From the NCBI GenBank assembly GCA_026874595.1, contig CM049310.1, forward strand, positions 30,939,558 to 31,003,557: DNA of 64,000 bases, read 5' to 3'. Origin of the DNA: Sipunculus nudus. Lineage: Eukaryota; Annelida; Sipuncula; Golfingiida; Sipunculidae. Position numbers and translations under genes: made by a program. The notes under the pieces were generated by a model. The model was not told the DNA's origin, ran no database searches, and saw only the letters and a list, made by a program, of their open reading frames with translations. This document shows positions 35,460 through 47,500 of this stretch, in pieces. Within the stretch, counting starts at the first letter, position 1; each line of letters starts with the position of its first letter.

Positions 35460-36060
35460 TTTAACCTTAGCTGACAGTGAATCATCTGAGCCATTGCTAT
35501 GAATTGTTTGTCATCCAGTTGTCTGGCCTTCTGAGAGTCTTTAACAGTCCAAAAATCAAAACCATTTAGTTTCAGACCTGACATTTTTCTTACAGTTAGC
35601 TAGCAAATACTAAACCAAACCTGAAACTAGGTCAATGTGACCTCATTCTTCCCAGAAATACACAAAAAATGTAGCTTTTTTTCAAGTTTTAGAAGACAAT
35701 GTCATATTAGTAACTGTTGTTTACATCAGGCCAGGTTACTGCAGAGGCGATGTGGCCATGGAAATGGAAATGGAAAATTTTATTTTTTTACAGCATTTTA
35801 TTATATGTGATAAATTAAACATGTATTGTTATTCTTTAGCTCATCTCCACTTTATTCCTTATTCTGTCTTTCAGAAAGGCATATCACAGTCACATAGTTG
35901 AAATACTGACACTTTTACAAATATTTGTTCATAAGAGGCTCCTGCATCTTATATGTAGTCCATAAAAGAACATATTCAACAAGACGGCTAGAATTTTACA
36001 TAATATTATCACAAAAATAATATTTCAACAAAGCACCATGACCCACAGGTCTCTTGTTTA
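35460..36060 (+). mobile_element. Decayed dispersed element (AGCTGACTGTAA family)
   Basis: Head CCTTAGCTGACAGTGAATCA TCTGAGCC at 35466. Tail CACCATGACCCACAGGTCTC TTGTTTAAA (36036-36064). About 600 bp, strongly diverged, no ORF. Confidence 0.7.
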
Positions 36061-36161
36061 AATAGGTCTAGAAAACATTTATTCATATTGTAAAAGAGAA
36101 AAAGGAAGGGGGGGGGGTATAGCCAGAAAGGGTCAATTATGGTGCATCCCCAGGGATTTAG

Positions 36162-36320
36162 AGAAGTGTCCATGTGATTTTGTGTATGAGTTATTTAGAA
36201 CAGTGTCCATGTGATTGTGTGTATGTGTCATTTAGAGCAGTGTCCATGTAATTTAGAGCAGTGTCCATGTGATTTAGAGCAGTGTCTGTGTGATTCAGAA
36301 CAGCGTCCGGGTGATTTAGA
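36162..36320. repeat. Short AGCAGTGTCCATGTGATTT repeats
   Basis: About 6 imperfect units of 19-33 bp (GTGTCCATGTGATTTAGAGC). Confidence 0.8.
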
Positions 36321-38310
36321 TAAGAAACATTCATGTTGACCTACTGGAAGGTGAGCAGCCAGCAGGATTAGTAGGAGTCTGGTAGGATATGCTCAGTTCC
36401 CTCACTGTAATTACATCAAGGATGAAGAGGCTTCCCTAATCCATCTCGCTGCCTGCAGCAGCAGCCACTAGATGCAGATGGTGTTTTGGTTGTGGTTTAA
36501 CCCATTCAGTGACAAGCTCTGTAGGACGGAGGGGAGGAGAGAGAACTGGGGACAGAGGAGAAAAAATCCATATGACGGAGAACGGTGCAAGCAGATGAAG
36601 TCAATGTGAGCAGGCCCCAATTCTCATTGTCACAAAGGCCTCAATGGTTGCCAAGGCAACAGATGTTGCATTTTAGTGGAATGTCGCATTTTGTCATGAA
36701 GTGACGCTGGCAACTGCCGGGATTGATATGGGGTCCCTCTATTGGATAATACAGGAGTAATAATGCCGAACACACAGCCAGGTAGGTGGGGAAGGATTTG
36801 GGCTGGGGGCTGGTCCAGTTTGTGTGTGGGTGGAGGGTACAGACATACTTGAAACTACTTGATATACCGAGAGTATGATCATTTTCAGACGAGCATACTC
36901 AGCACTATGTCAGAATTATGTTGGTTTTTTGCAGTGAATGAGTAGGTCACATCAGGATACTTTTCCCAAAAGCAGTAAGGTGATGCATATTACACACCAG
37001 CTACACTGATTATTAAATAGCTCAGGTGTGCTGACAGGGCTGCCCACATACAGCAGTATGAGTTGAGCTCATCATCATTCCCTGTGGCCATGTTGCTGTG
37101 CCTGGTCATTAATATCCTGCACTAACAAGCACGCTGTACTGCTCAGTGCTGTATGCTGGCTGCCAGTAGCTGGGGCTTCATCACAAATGCCTGGCTGCCA
37201 ATTATCCTGTTCAGGAGTTGGCCAGATCAATTCCTATACTGTCCCCCTCCCAGTCTCTGTGATTGCTATCTCTATTTAGTGATTGTTCAGTTTACTATAT
37301 ATTCTCTCACAAAGGCCATGACAGTGCCTCTTCATGTATTCAGTTAATATTGTAGTTAGCACATGAGTACAGTAATGTGACCATGGGGCTGACAGGTGTC
37401 ATAGATCCTGTGGTTAATGACAGTTTCCTGAAAATGTTCTTTGATTACAATTTAGACATGTAGACTAAGGGTTCAGATGGTACACCATGTCAGACCAAGG
37501 AGATTTTAACAGCATAATGCTGGGTGGTTGTAACTGTGCAGCCTCCCAGATTGCCAAGATCTCTCTGCACCAGCGTGGGAATAATCCAGATGTTAATTAT
37601 TCATGATTTGATTGAATCTCCATCTAATGCCTGGTGCCAGACCCTGGAACTGTCAACTCTGCAGTCCAGTACAGGTCACATGGCATGTCAAACATTTCTT
37701 ATTTTTTATAGAATTTCTGGCTAAATCAGAACTTAAGACAGTATTCATTAAATGAATCAACATTATGTTAGTCTTTTGCACCAAGAGGTGCCCATCAATT
37801 TTTTTATGAGACACTGGTCTACACAAGCTCATAAGATGTCAGAACCTAGGAAATTTGTTTGGTGTCTGTTATATTTTCATCAACATTTGTGTGCTAGCAT
37901 TTCACAATATTACTGACTAGTGACTGCCACCTTTTAATTTTGATTTGCTGTAGGATAAATATGCAGTATTTCTGGCAAAACAACTGGTTGAGGTTGATAG
38001 AAATGATGTGGTATGGATAATGAATCAATCATAAGTCCTGCTGGGGGAATAATAAAACATGGGGCGTCAGGCAAGTGGAGACCCAGTGGAGGTCTTGTAC
38101 ATGTGGATGCCTGTGATAGGATGACCTCCCCCTGGCTGATAAAGCCGGCCCCGCTGCCTCACCCTGTGCACCAGTAAACGTCCAGGCCACTGCTGCTCCG
38201 CTTACTGTACAGCTCTGCTCACACCAACACCATGATCAGCTCGTTTTATTATCCAATATCCCTTCAACCTCTCTTCAGTATATTGACTTTTTATTTTGAA
38301 TTAATTCTTA
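36321..38310 (+). other. Intron 6, GC-richer unique patch with X-box
   Basis: 36400-36800 and 37000-37600 have higher GC and complexity than other introns, with no open splice-bounded exon found. GTTGCCAAGGCAAC at 36647-36660 is an RFX X-box. Candidate conserved non-coding DNA, by inference. Confidence 0.45.
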
Positions 38311-38735
38311 AAGTAAAACCAATTAGTAGTTACAGATAGTATACTTCATCCAAGTCTTCCCCATGGTTGTTTTATTACTGGGGGACAAGTACAAGTCCAA
38401 AGTAAAACCAATGAGTAGTAATAGTGTATACTTCATCCAAGTCTCCCATATGGCTGTTTTTTTACCGGGGGACAGGTCCAAAGTAAAACCACTGAGTAGT
38501 TACAGAGTGTATACTTCATCCAAGTCTTCCCAATGGCTGTTTTATTTCTGGAGGACAAGTACGTCTTAAGTAAAACCAATGAGTGGTAATAGTGTATACT
38601 TCATCCAAGTCTTCCCCATGGTTGTTTTATTTCTGGAGGACAAGTACAAGTCTTAAGTAAAACCAATGAGTAGTTTTAGAGTGTATACTTCATCCAAGTC
38701 TCCCCACAGCTGTTTTATTACAGGGGGACAAGTAC
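38311..38735. repeat. ~81-89-bp minisatellite, 5 units
   Basis: Units start AAGTAAAACCAATGAGTAG and contain GTATACTTCATCCAAGTCT, starting at 38311, 38400, 38480, 38568 and 38654. Confidence 0.92.
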
Positions 38736-39625
38736 AAACAATAATGGTGATCAATGCATCAGTGTCTCGATCAAGATTTTTCTCCTAAAATCTCTCCCTT
38801 GTACCTAGGATTACCTCTCCATAATATGTTATTGAAATTGGGCTGTAATTGTTTGAGATATGAAAAACATAATTTCCTTAATAAAAAAGTTGTTTGCTGC
38901 TAAACCTTTATTAAATGTAAAAATGCAGATTCCAATATTTTATGCTTATCAGGTACTTTATATCGGCTAGAAATTGATATTAAACTTCTCCTAAATCTAG
39001 CGCTAACTCTAAGACCTTTCAGTACTCTAAACTCAAACAACATTGCTCAGACTCTATCCTTGCTGCATTAGCAGGGGACAGGCTTATAAAGGTCACTTGT
39101 AAGTACACGCAGCATGATGGGAAACCATTACATAATTTCAAATTTAAATTTCATGTAGTGCAGCATTGCTTGAGTTCCCTCAAGTTCAGTGTTAAGTGAG
39201 TGCTATGATAGCGGGGAGTCATCTGGTATTATTGGCACACTCTCTGGACAAGATACAGATATATAAGAGCTGAGACATCACTTCTAAGTTGACAGATTTT
39301 AGTCTTGATACATGTGTGGAGAAAGACCAAATGATTTGCTTTTGGTATGGTGTTTGGAATATGATACATAAAATTAATAAAGGGTCATGGTCTGAAATTA
39401 AAAAGAAGAAAGCAGAAAGAGGCTGAGATGATGAAGAGGTCTTCCTGGTCAGTGCAGGAAAAGAGGAAAACACTGACAAGTGGGGACCCCTGGTGGGGAT
39501 AGTTGTAGAAAGCAGGACATGCCTTAAATATTTTGTGGGAAAGAGCTCTAGCAAGCCTGGGTATTTTTTAATTTGCTTGAAATGTTTTTATGTTGAAGCA
39601 CTAATAAACGTTTTTTTTTTTCCAG
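38736..39625 (+). other. Intron 6, 3' end
   Basis: No gene seen. It ends in the T-rich acceptor of exon 7. A 111-codon minus-strand frame (39219-39554) lacks any recognisable domain. Confidence 0.55.
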
Positions 39626-39732
39626 TGGTATTCAGCCCAGTACATACAACTACCCTGACTTTGTTGGCCAGAACATTCAAGAATTTGTCCACATCAATGA
39701 TGTTCAGCTGCTGAGCAAGCACCACCATGAAG
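39626..39732 (+). CDS. NCOA: NCOA exon 7: PAS-B
   Basis: Residues 203-238 plus one base. It encodes GIQPSTYNYPDFVGQ, FVHINDVQLLSKHHHE. The SKHHHE end matches 'YAKRHHHE' of NCOA2. The acceptor is a 14-nt T-rich tract ending CCAG and the donor GAAG|GTAAAT, phase 1. It is shorter than the vertebrate segment around 'WEDLVRRCIQ', which is less conserved. Confidence 0.95.
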
Positions 39733-41397
39733 GTAAATTCATTTTTAAATTTTCTTTAATTGCTTAGCTTCTAATAAATTTAACAGTTTTATCATTTTAA
39801 TTTTACTTAACTTACAATAAATTTTACAATTTTATCTATTATCAAAAGTCCTATCTGGGATTCCTAGAATATGATGGAATTTTAATATTTACCCCAGAAG
39901 ACATTAGACATCTTAAACATTATTTTTGCGGAAACTTGGTAAATTTATTTAGAAATCGAAGAAACCTGCCACTTTTTACACGAGTTAGTTGTTGGGATTG
40001 CTTAAAACAAATTAAAATTGAAGAACTATGTATTCTTGTGCAATTGTGGCAGTAAATATGTATAGGGAACTACTGTAATAGTGGAATTGTGGAATATATA
40101 AGTGCCTGTAGTGGAACATGCATTAAAATTTAAAATTCAGTTAGAGATGCATATTACAATAGGTGGACATGACGTATGGGGTTACCCTCGTAAACACTTG
40201 TAGTCTCATATTTTATAAACCAGTCAGTTTAAACATTAAAAGGTCATAGAAAGGTGAAAAAATCACTTGCCCTATAACTGTGACTTGTTCATTCTGACAT
40301 TTACAAAAATGTCTATCAGAGGAAGAGAGAAAAGTTTATGATATTTATAAAAATGTGTATCCTTACAAATAACATGGTTCAAATGTTATATATGTGTCCT
40401 AACATATAAAGTTAAACAAATTCTTTGCATTTATGCTTTTATATTCCTCATCAGATGTTTGTAGTATTGAATCTAATTATATAACACATCACTGGGAGTG
40501 TTTAAAAAGTTCTTTCTTAGAGAGTACCCTGTACCAAATTACATTAATTTACTATGGTACATATTTAATCTTTAACGTTTCATCTAGACTTAATTCGCAT
40601 TTCATCTGTATCCAGTGGTGGAAGGAAGAATGGAAACAAGATACAAGCCAGTATCGTTTTCATTCCCGAAAATACCAGCAATTTTTTTTTTTCACTGGCC
40701 TCGCAGCAATTTTTGTTATTATTCAGATGGAGAAAGCCATGAGGATTTACTAACGCCAAGGATTATAAGGTTCCATGTTTATGTTGTCCCTCATGCTGAA
40801 TGTTGTGTACACGTTGAATATATCATGACATCACTAGAATACTGATATATTGCCCTGATCTAACAGAGAGTAAATTTGTACATATGGGAAGACAGGTGAT
40901 TAAGTAAATAAAAATTGCAGACATGATGAAATCAGCAGCATTGTCGTAATCACCCAAAGAATGAGGAAGCTGTGTTGATACGCTGTGTTACTACACAACC
41001 AACAATTGATTGTGTCCACCATTGATCAGTGCAGGGCCAAAAACACATCCCCCCTCACTTCTTTATATTGATCTGCATTTTAACACAAGTTGTCCTGATT
41101 CATCAGCACCAGTTTAGTCACAGATGTTCTGCCAGTTGATGTTGTTGGCCCAATGTTTTTCATTTTTGGGCCTTTATGTGACATTGAAGTCAACTGCCAA
41201 AAATCATCTGGCCGGACACATGACACTTGATCACAGGTCATTTACTGTGTGGACTGAGCAGTGTTTTGATGAAAATGTCTGTGTTACATAGATTTGGGAC
41301 TCAAATATCTGACATGTCACAAAGTGTTGCATTTATATTTTTAAACTTTTGTTTGGCTGACTTGAAGTAATCTGCTTTATAATTTTGACTAAAGGCA
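39733..41397 (+). other. Intron 7, 5' part
   Basis: No supported exon. A purine-rich block near 40615-40760 has open frames in two phases but no splice or domain support. Confidence 0.5.
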
Positions 41398-42222
41398 TAA
41401 TATTTGTGAGGTGCTGAGCTATAGTCCTGGCTGATGGTATGATATTTGTCAGGTCCTTATTTATAGTTCTGGCTGATGGTATGATATTTGTCAGGTCCTT
41501 ATTTATAGGTCTGGCTGATGGTATGATATTTGTCATGTCCTTATTTATAGTCCTGGTTGATAGAATATTTGTCAGGTCCTTATTTATAGTCCTGGTTGAT
41601 AGAATATTTGTCAGGTCCTTATTTATGGTTCTGGTTGATAGAATATTTGTCAGGTCCTTATTTATAGTCATGGTTGATAGAATATTTGTCAGGTCCTTAT
41701 TTATAGTCATGGATGATAGAATATTTGTCAGGTCCTTATTTATGGTTCTGGTTGATAGAATATTTGTCAGGTCCTTATTTATAGTTCTGGCTGATGGTAT
41801 GATATTTGTCATGTCCTTATTTTTAGTTCTGGCTGATGTAATGATATTTGTGAGGTCCTTATTTATAGTTTTGGCTGATGGTATATTATTTGTCATGTCC
41901 TTAATTATAGTTCTGGCTGATGGTATGGTATTTGTCATGTCCTCATTTATAGTTCTGGTTGATAGAATATTTGTCAGGTCCTTAATTATGGTTCTGGTTG
42001 ATAGAATATTTGTCAGGTTCTTATTTATGGTTCTGGTTGATAGAATATTTGTCGGGTCCATATTCATAGTTCTGGCTGATGGTATTTATTTGTCAGGTCT
42101 TTTTTATAGTTCTGGCTGATGGTATGATATTTGTCATGTCCTTATTTATAGTTCTGGCTGATGGTATGATATTTGTCATGTCCTTATTTATAGTTCTGGC
42201 TGGTGGTATGATATTTGTCTGA
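41398..42222. repeat. 39/42-bp minisatellite, ~20 units, open on both strands
   Basis: Two unit types, 42 bp (GTTCTGGCTGATGGTATGAT...) and 39 bp (GTTCTGGTTGATAGAATATT...), share TTTGTCAGGTCCTTATTTAT. Both are multiples of 3, so frames of 226 (+) and 244 (-) codons stay open. The 42-bp units flank a central block of 39-bp units. Confidence 0.95.
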
Positions 42223-42754
42223 TGCTTTGCTAACAAATCAGAAAGCAGAAACGTCAAGTCAAATACTGGACACAACCAGGAAGATATACCAGGAAACGTG
42301 TAACTATGTGTCTATAACCTTATTTTTGCAAAAATTGCTGATGAAAGTGTCAATATCAAATGTTTATCTTTGGATCAAAGGTAGTTATTAAAATTCACAA
42401 TGCACTCACAACTGTTGTTGAATTTTCTCTTTTGAAAAGAGTTTATTTTTAACAGAAGAGTACTTACATGATAGTTATTAGTTTACCTTGACTTCATTTG
42501 CATAAATTATAAACTTAAGCTACTGATATACATATAATTATGGGCAGCTAATTACCTGATCCTTTAAACCAGTGCCAGGATACCAGAACTTGAATAATTC
42601 TTTATTTGAATATCATCTATTTTTAGTATAACTCTCTGAAAGTGTTTAAGTTTCTGTTCTTATGGATTCTGACTGTATTAAATATGTTTGTATTTTAAAA
42701 TCATTTGTTACCAGTATTCAAAAACGTTCAAACTGCAGCATTCCTTTACTAATT

Positions 42755-45093
42755 GTATCCCCGGACAAAGTCGGGGGATACTATGTTTTCATACCGGTCC
42801 CGCCGCCGCCGCCGCCACCGCCGCCGCCGCCGCATATAAATCTTGTTGGCGCGATAACCCAAAAAATATTTCACGGAACTTTACCAAACTTGGTATATGT
42901 ATAGATATGGGTAAGAGGACGACGCCTATTTAAAATGAGGTCATGACCTTTACTAGGAGAGTGTTCTTGACCTTGAATAGCTCCAATTTTGGGTAAAATC
43001 GCACTAATTCTTTAATATCTCAAGAAATCTTGCATGGATTGATCCAAAAATCAAGTTGATGGAAGATCATGGATAGTGTTGTCATGTTCCAGAAACTGGT
43101 GGCGCCACCTATTATTCTTTACTTGTTTTCGTGCCGTTTAATACCCCCAAAATTGCCACCTTACAGTACTGTGAGCATTGTAAGTCAAACACTAATGGAC
43201 AGATTTCTTTTATATTGTGCATATACATAGGTATGGGTTATGGGATGATGGTTATTTAAATTGGGGTCATGACCTTTCCTATGTTAGTGGCCTTGACCTT
43301 GAATATTGCCATATATGGTGAAAATCACACTCCTCTTATGATATCTCCAGTGTGGATAGCCATATAGATTTCAAACATGACTTATGTATGGCCCACCACT
43401 AAAGTAAGAACCATATAGGTTCTAGGGTCATGAGGTCAAAGGTCAAGGTCACTGGACTGGCATTTTAAAATATACTGTGGATGCATTTTAAGCCAAACTT
43501 TCATCCCAGGTCTTCCATCTTGAATATTATATATAGCTCACTTGCCAATAGTGGATGATCCATAGAAATTTTGGGGTCACAAGGTCAAAGGTCAAGGGCA
43601 CAGGAGCTATCTGTCCAAATATTAGTTTCTGGATGATAATTCCTTCTTTTATTGATGTATTCATTTCAAACTTGACTTGTATTTGACCAATTGGAAAAGC
43701 AAGACCTGAATTGATTTTGGGGTCATGAGGTCAAAGGTCAAGGTCACAGGAAACCTCTTTAAAAAGGTTGTGGATGCAATTTCAGCCAAAAAATTCATCT
43801 GAGATCTTTCATCTTGCACATATAGTTCACCTGCCAAGAGTGGAAGACCCCTATCAATTGTGAGGTCACAAGGTCAAAGGTGAAGGTCACAGGAGCCATC
43901 TGTCCAAAAATTAGTTTCTGGATGATAATTCCTGCTTTTATTGATGTATGGATTTCAAACTTGACTTGTATTTGACCCATTGGAAAAGCAAGACCTGAAT
44001 TGATTTTGGGGTCATGATGTCAAAGGTCAAGGTCACAGGACACATCTTTAAAAAGTTTGTGGATGCAATTTCAGCCAAAAAATTCATCTGAGATCTTTCA
44101 TCTTGCACATACAGTTCACCTGCCAAGAGTGGAAGACCCCTATCAATTTTGAGGTCACAAGGTCAAAGGTGAAGGTCACAGGAGCCATCTGTCCAAAAAT
44201 TAGTTTCTGGATGATAATTCCTGCTTTATTGATGTATGGCTTTCAAACTTAACTTGTATATGTCCCATTGGAAAAGCAAGACCCAAATTGATTTTGGGGT
44301 CATGAGGTCAAAGGTCAAGGTCACAGGACACATCTTTAAAAAGATGTGGATGCATTTTCAGCCAAATATTTCATCTCAGATCTTTCATCTTGCACATATA
44401 GTTCACCTGCCAAGAGAGGAAGAACCCTATCAATTTTGAGGTCACAAGGTCAAAGGTGAAGGTCACAGGAGCCATCTGTCCAAAAATTAGTTTCTGGATG
44501 ATAATTCCTGCTTTTATTGATGTGTGGTTTTCAAACTTGAGTTGTATATGTCCCATTGGAAAAGCAAGACCAAAATTGATTTTGGGGTCATGAGGTCAAA
44601 GGTCAAGGTCACAGGACACATCTTTAAAAAGATGTGGATGCATTTTCAGCCAAACATTTCATCTCAGATCTTTCATCTTGCACATATAGTTCTCCTGCCA
44701 AGAGAGGAAGAACACTATCAATTGTGAGGTCACAAGGTCAAAGGTGAAGGTCACAGGAGCCACCTGTCAAAAAAAATAGTTTCTGGATGATAATTCCTGC
44801 TTTTATTGATGTATAGATTTCAAACTTGACTTGCATATGTCCCATTGGAAAAGCAAGACCCAAAATGATTTTGGGGTCATGAGATCAAAGGTCAAGGTCA
44901 CAGGACACATCTTTAAAACAATCAAGGTCACAGGACCAAAATCTTCAACAAGATTGTGGATTGTTAGATGGAAGAAACAATGAATATGCCAAGTGTCAGT
45001 ATATGCTGCCAAATTGGGGGTTTGTTCTTAAAGGGGGGGGGGCCTACTATGTCTGGGGATACTCTGGCACCTGCGGTGCCAAGAAATGTCTAG
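42755..45093 (+). mobile_element. Hairpin-bounded, DR1-rich element (full length)
   Basis: 5' hairpin GTATCCCCGGACAAAGTCGG GGGATAC, then TATGTTTT and a (CCG)n run (42803-42834). The core is about five ~288-bp tandem units, each with GGTCATGAGGTCAAAGGTCA (43719, 44006, 44296, 44585, 44873). The 3' end is ACTATGTCTGGGGATAC, hairpin GGCACCTGCGGTGCC and CTAG (45090-45093) before TTT. There is no transposase or Rep/helicase, so it is non-autonomous. The CTAG-T end with a subterminal hairpin resembles Helitron/Helentron-type elements. Confidence 0.82.
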
Positions 45094-45967
45094 TTTAATT
45101 TAAATATGACCTCATTAAGGTGTAAGGGTTACGTGTTGTATATTTCCATGGCACAATTATGTACACAGCACATGTTATACTGTGATCACCATAAACCTGG
45201 CAGCTATCCAAGGTTTTTCTGATCAGTACATGGAGTTTATATAGTACACTAACTGTACCTGACTGTGACCCTTGTACACTGAACCTTGTATAATATAAGA
45301 TACAGTGATATGATGTAGGTCATAGGGCATGGGGAAGTACATACTGAACATGCCTGAGTGAGCGTAACATACATAATTGGTGTTAATCAATTACCTATTA
45401 TCATGGACCTGGTCATACAAATAGCTTAGGGAGTGATAATTGTATCCAATAGAATCATGGTAATAAGGTTCCTCTGATCCCTTGTGTTATTGCACATAGC
45501 ATTTTGTCACTTATTGTATAGAATGGGTATGTTATTTAAGACCATTCAGGTACATTGTAGCTATGGTCAAGGGAAGTATGTACAAGATTTTATAATCAGA
45601 TGGTAAAGATAAGGTACTAATTTTTTGTTTTAAATAATGTGCCATGTGAAAGGAGTTTACTTGACTAGCTGATATGAGAGAGATGACAACTGACTAATAC
45701 AAGACTTTAAGAATACCTTTGTTTGAGTAGGATGTTTGCTTTTGGACCTAATGTTAGATTAAGCTTGATGCCTTGACCCTATGAGAGCCTTTGAATTAAT
45801 GAAAAAGTGAAATTTTAACCTTATACCACATAGGCTTCATAATGAAATGTGCTTATCATATGGTTTTCACCACCCTCATAAAACAGGAAGTGATTTCTAA
45901 AAACCATGGAACGATCCTTTACAAAATAAACAAGAATAATAAGTTGATTCTTATATGGCAGGATTTT
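45094..45967 (+). other. Intron 7, unique spacer
   Basis: No gene or repeat seen between the two mobile elements. Confidence 0.6.
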
Positions 45968-45968
45968 T

Positions 45969-47139
45969 TATGCCCCCACCACAAAGTGGCTGGGGCATAT
46001 AGTTTTACCCATGTCCCTCCTTCCGTCATTCCGAAATCAAACAGTTGTACGGACTTTTTTTCGCAATGCCTGCAGATATTGGCCTGAATTTTGGTGTGTG
46101 GGCAGATAATGACCAGTTACAGATTGAGTTCATGTTTCGTCCTGGTAGACCTACTTTTGACCATTTTACGGCTCCTTAACTTAGAAAATTTCATGAAAAA
46201 TATAAATTTTCATGACAAATACACATGTACGGACTTTTTTTCACAATGGCTGCAGATATTGGCCTGATTTTTGGTATGTGGGCAGATATTGACCAGTTAC
46301 AGATCGAGTTCGCGTTTCATCCCAGTTGCCCCACTTTTGACCACTTTACGGCTCCTGAACATAGAAAATTTCATGGAAAATAGAAATTTTCATGACAAAT
46401 ACACATGTACGGACTTTTTTTCACAATGCCTGCAGATATTGGCCTGATTTTTGGTGTGTGGGCAGATATTGACCAGTTACAGATCGAGTTCGCATTTCCT
46501 TCCAGTTTACCTAATTTTGATCATTTTACAGCTCTTGAACATAGAAAATTTCATGAAAAATAGAAATTTTCATGACAAATACACATTTACAGACTTTTTT
46601 TCGCAGTGCCTGCAGATATTGGCCTGATTTTTGGTGCGTGGGCAGATAATGACCAGTTTCAGATCGAGTTCATGTTTTGTCCCAGTTGACCTACTTTTGA
46701 CTGTTTGACAGTGCCCTTACATAGAAAATTTCATAGAAAATATAAATTTTCATGACAAGTGCACATGTACGGACTTTTTATCGCAATGACTGCAGATAAG
46801 GGCCTGATTTTTGGTGTGTTGGCAGATAATGACCATCTACAGATCAAGTTCTTGTTTTGTCCCAGTTGACCTACTTTTGACCTTGACTGCTCCTGAATAT
46901 AGAAAGTTTCATGAAAAATAGAAATTTTCATAACAAATGCACATGTACGGACTTTTTTTCTGCAATGCCTGCAGATACCACCCTGATTTTTTATGTGTGG
47001 CCAGATAATGACCAGTTACAGATTGAGTTCGCGTTTCGTCCCCGTTGACCTACTTTTGACCATACGACACCTCCTGAACTAAAAAAATTTTACAAAATTT
47101 AACAAATGTTTCTAATTTGCCCCAGGCAGGGGCATCTAG
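45969..47139 (+). mobile_element. Hairpin-bounded element with six ~180-bp tandem units
   Basis: 5' hairpin TATGCCCCCACCACAAAGTG GCTGGGGCATA, followed by TAGTTTT. Six units of ~180 bp contain GTACGGACTTTTTTTC (46047, 46227, 46407, 46587, 46767, 46945). The 3' hairpin is TGCCCCAGGCAGGGGCA, then TCTAGTTTTT. This head/tandem-core/tail plan is that of bivalve 'pearl'-like elements, as I recall them. No ORF. Confidence 0.85.
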
Positions 47140-47355
47140 TTTTTAAATGGTTTTTTTAAAAGGTTTTGATCATAATTTTCAGGAATTTGTGCTTATTGCA
47201 GATAATATGTAAAGTTAAAAAGAAAATAATTCTTTAGTCCTAGCTATATTTGTACAGCAGGCTGCATGTTAAATTGGCAAATCTAAAAGCTTGAAATCTT
47301 AAAGCTCTAAATTTACTTGAAAGCCTGTAAGTACAGCAGGTCTGAAGCTGGCAGA

Positions 47356-47500
47356 ATGGCTGATCCAGGGCTCTCATCAGGCTGTATGGCAGAAAACGGG
47401 GAGGGAGGAACAGACCCAGGTGTCAATGGGGAGCTCCTAATGAAGTCAGAGATAAAGACAGAGATAGATGGCAGCATCAGTCTCAGCGTTACCCAGGAGA
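47356..47500 (+). CDS. Candidate alternative first exon in intron 7 (MADPGLSSG...)
   Basis: An open stretch in otherwise AT-rich intron with coding-like composition: MADPGLSSGCMAENGEGG, then ELLMKSEIKTEIDGS and ISLSVTQE. The ATG has A at -3 and G at +4. An in-frame stop lies upstream at 47308. GAGA|GTTGGT at 47501 is a possible phase-1 donor and would join exon 8 in frame. IKTE fits the SUMO consensus (hydrophobic-K-x-E), a motif type frequent in p160s. Product: a protein starting inside PAS-B. It could also be a fragment of another gene or a degenerate exon, because the donor is weak. The frame stays open to a stop at 47551-47553. Confidence 0.3.

Noticed and set aside
39219-39554. 111-codon minus frame near exon 7
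   Set aside because: Shadow of intronic sequence, low-complexity Ser/Leu content, no homologue recognised.
40433-40845. Two overlapping frames (MVEGRMETRYKPV and MLLYSSSD)
   Set aside because: Briefly looked like a retro-fragment; no family recognised and both frames are equally open.
41333-42119. 244-codon minus and 226-codon plus open frames
   Set aside because: Both come from the 39/42-bp minisatellite, lie wholly in intron 7, and have no start context, domain or splice support.
42662-42933. Poly-Pro / poly-Ala frames
   Set aside because: Translation of the (CCG)n run within the mobile element head.
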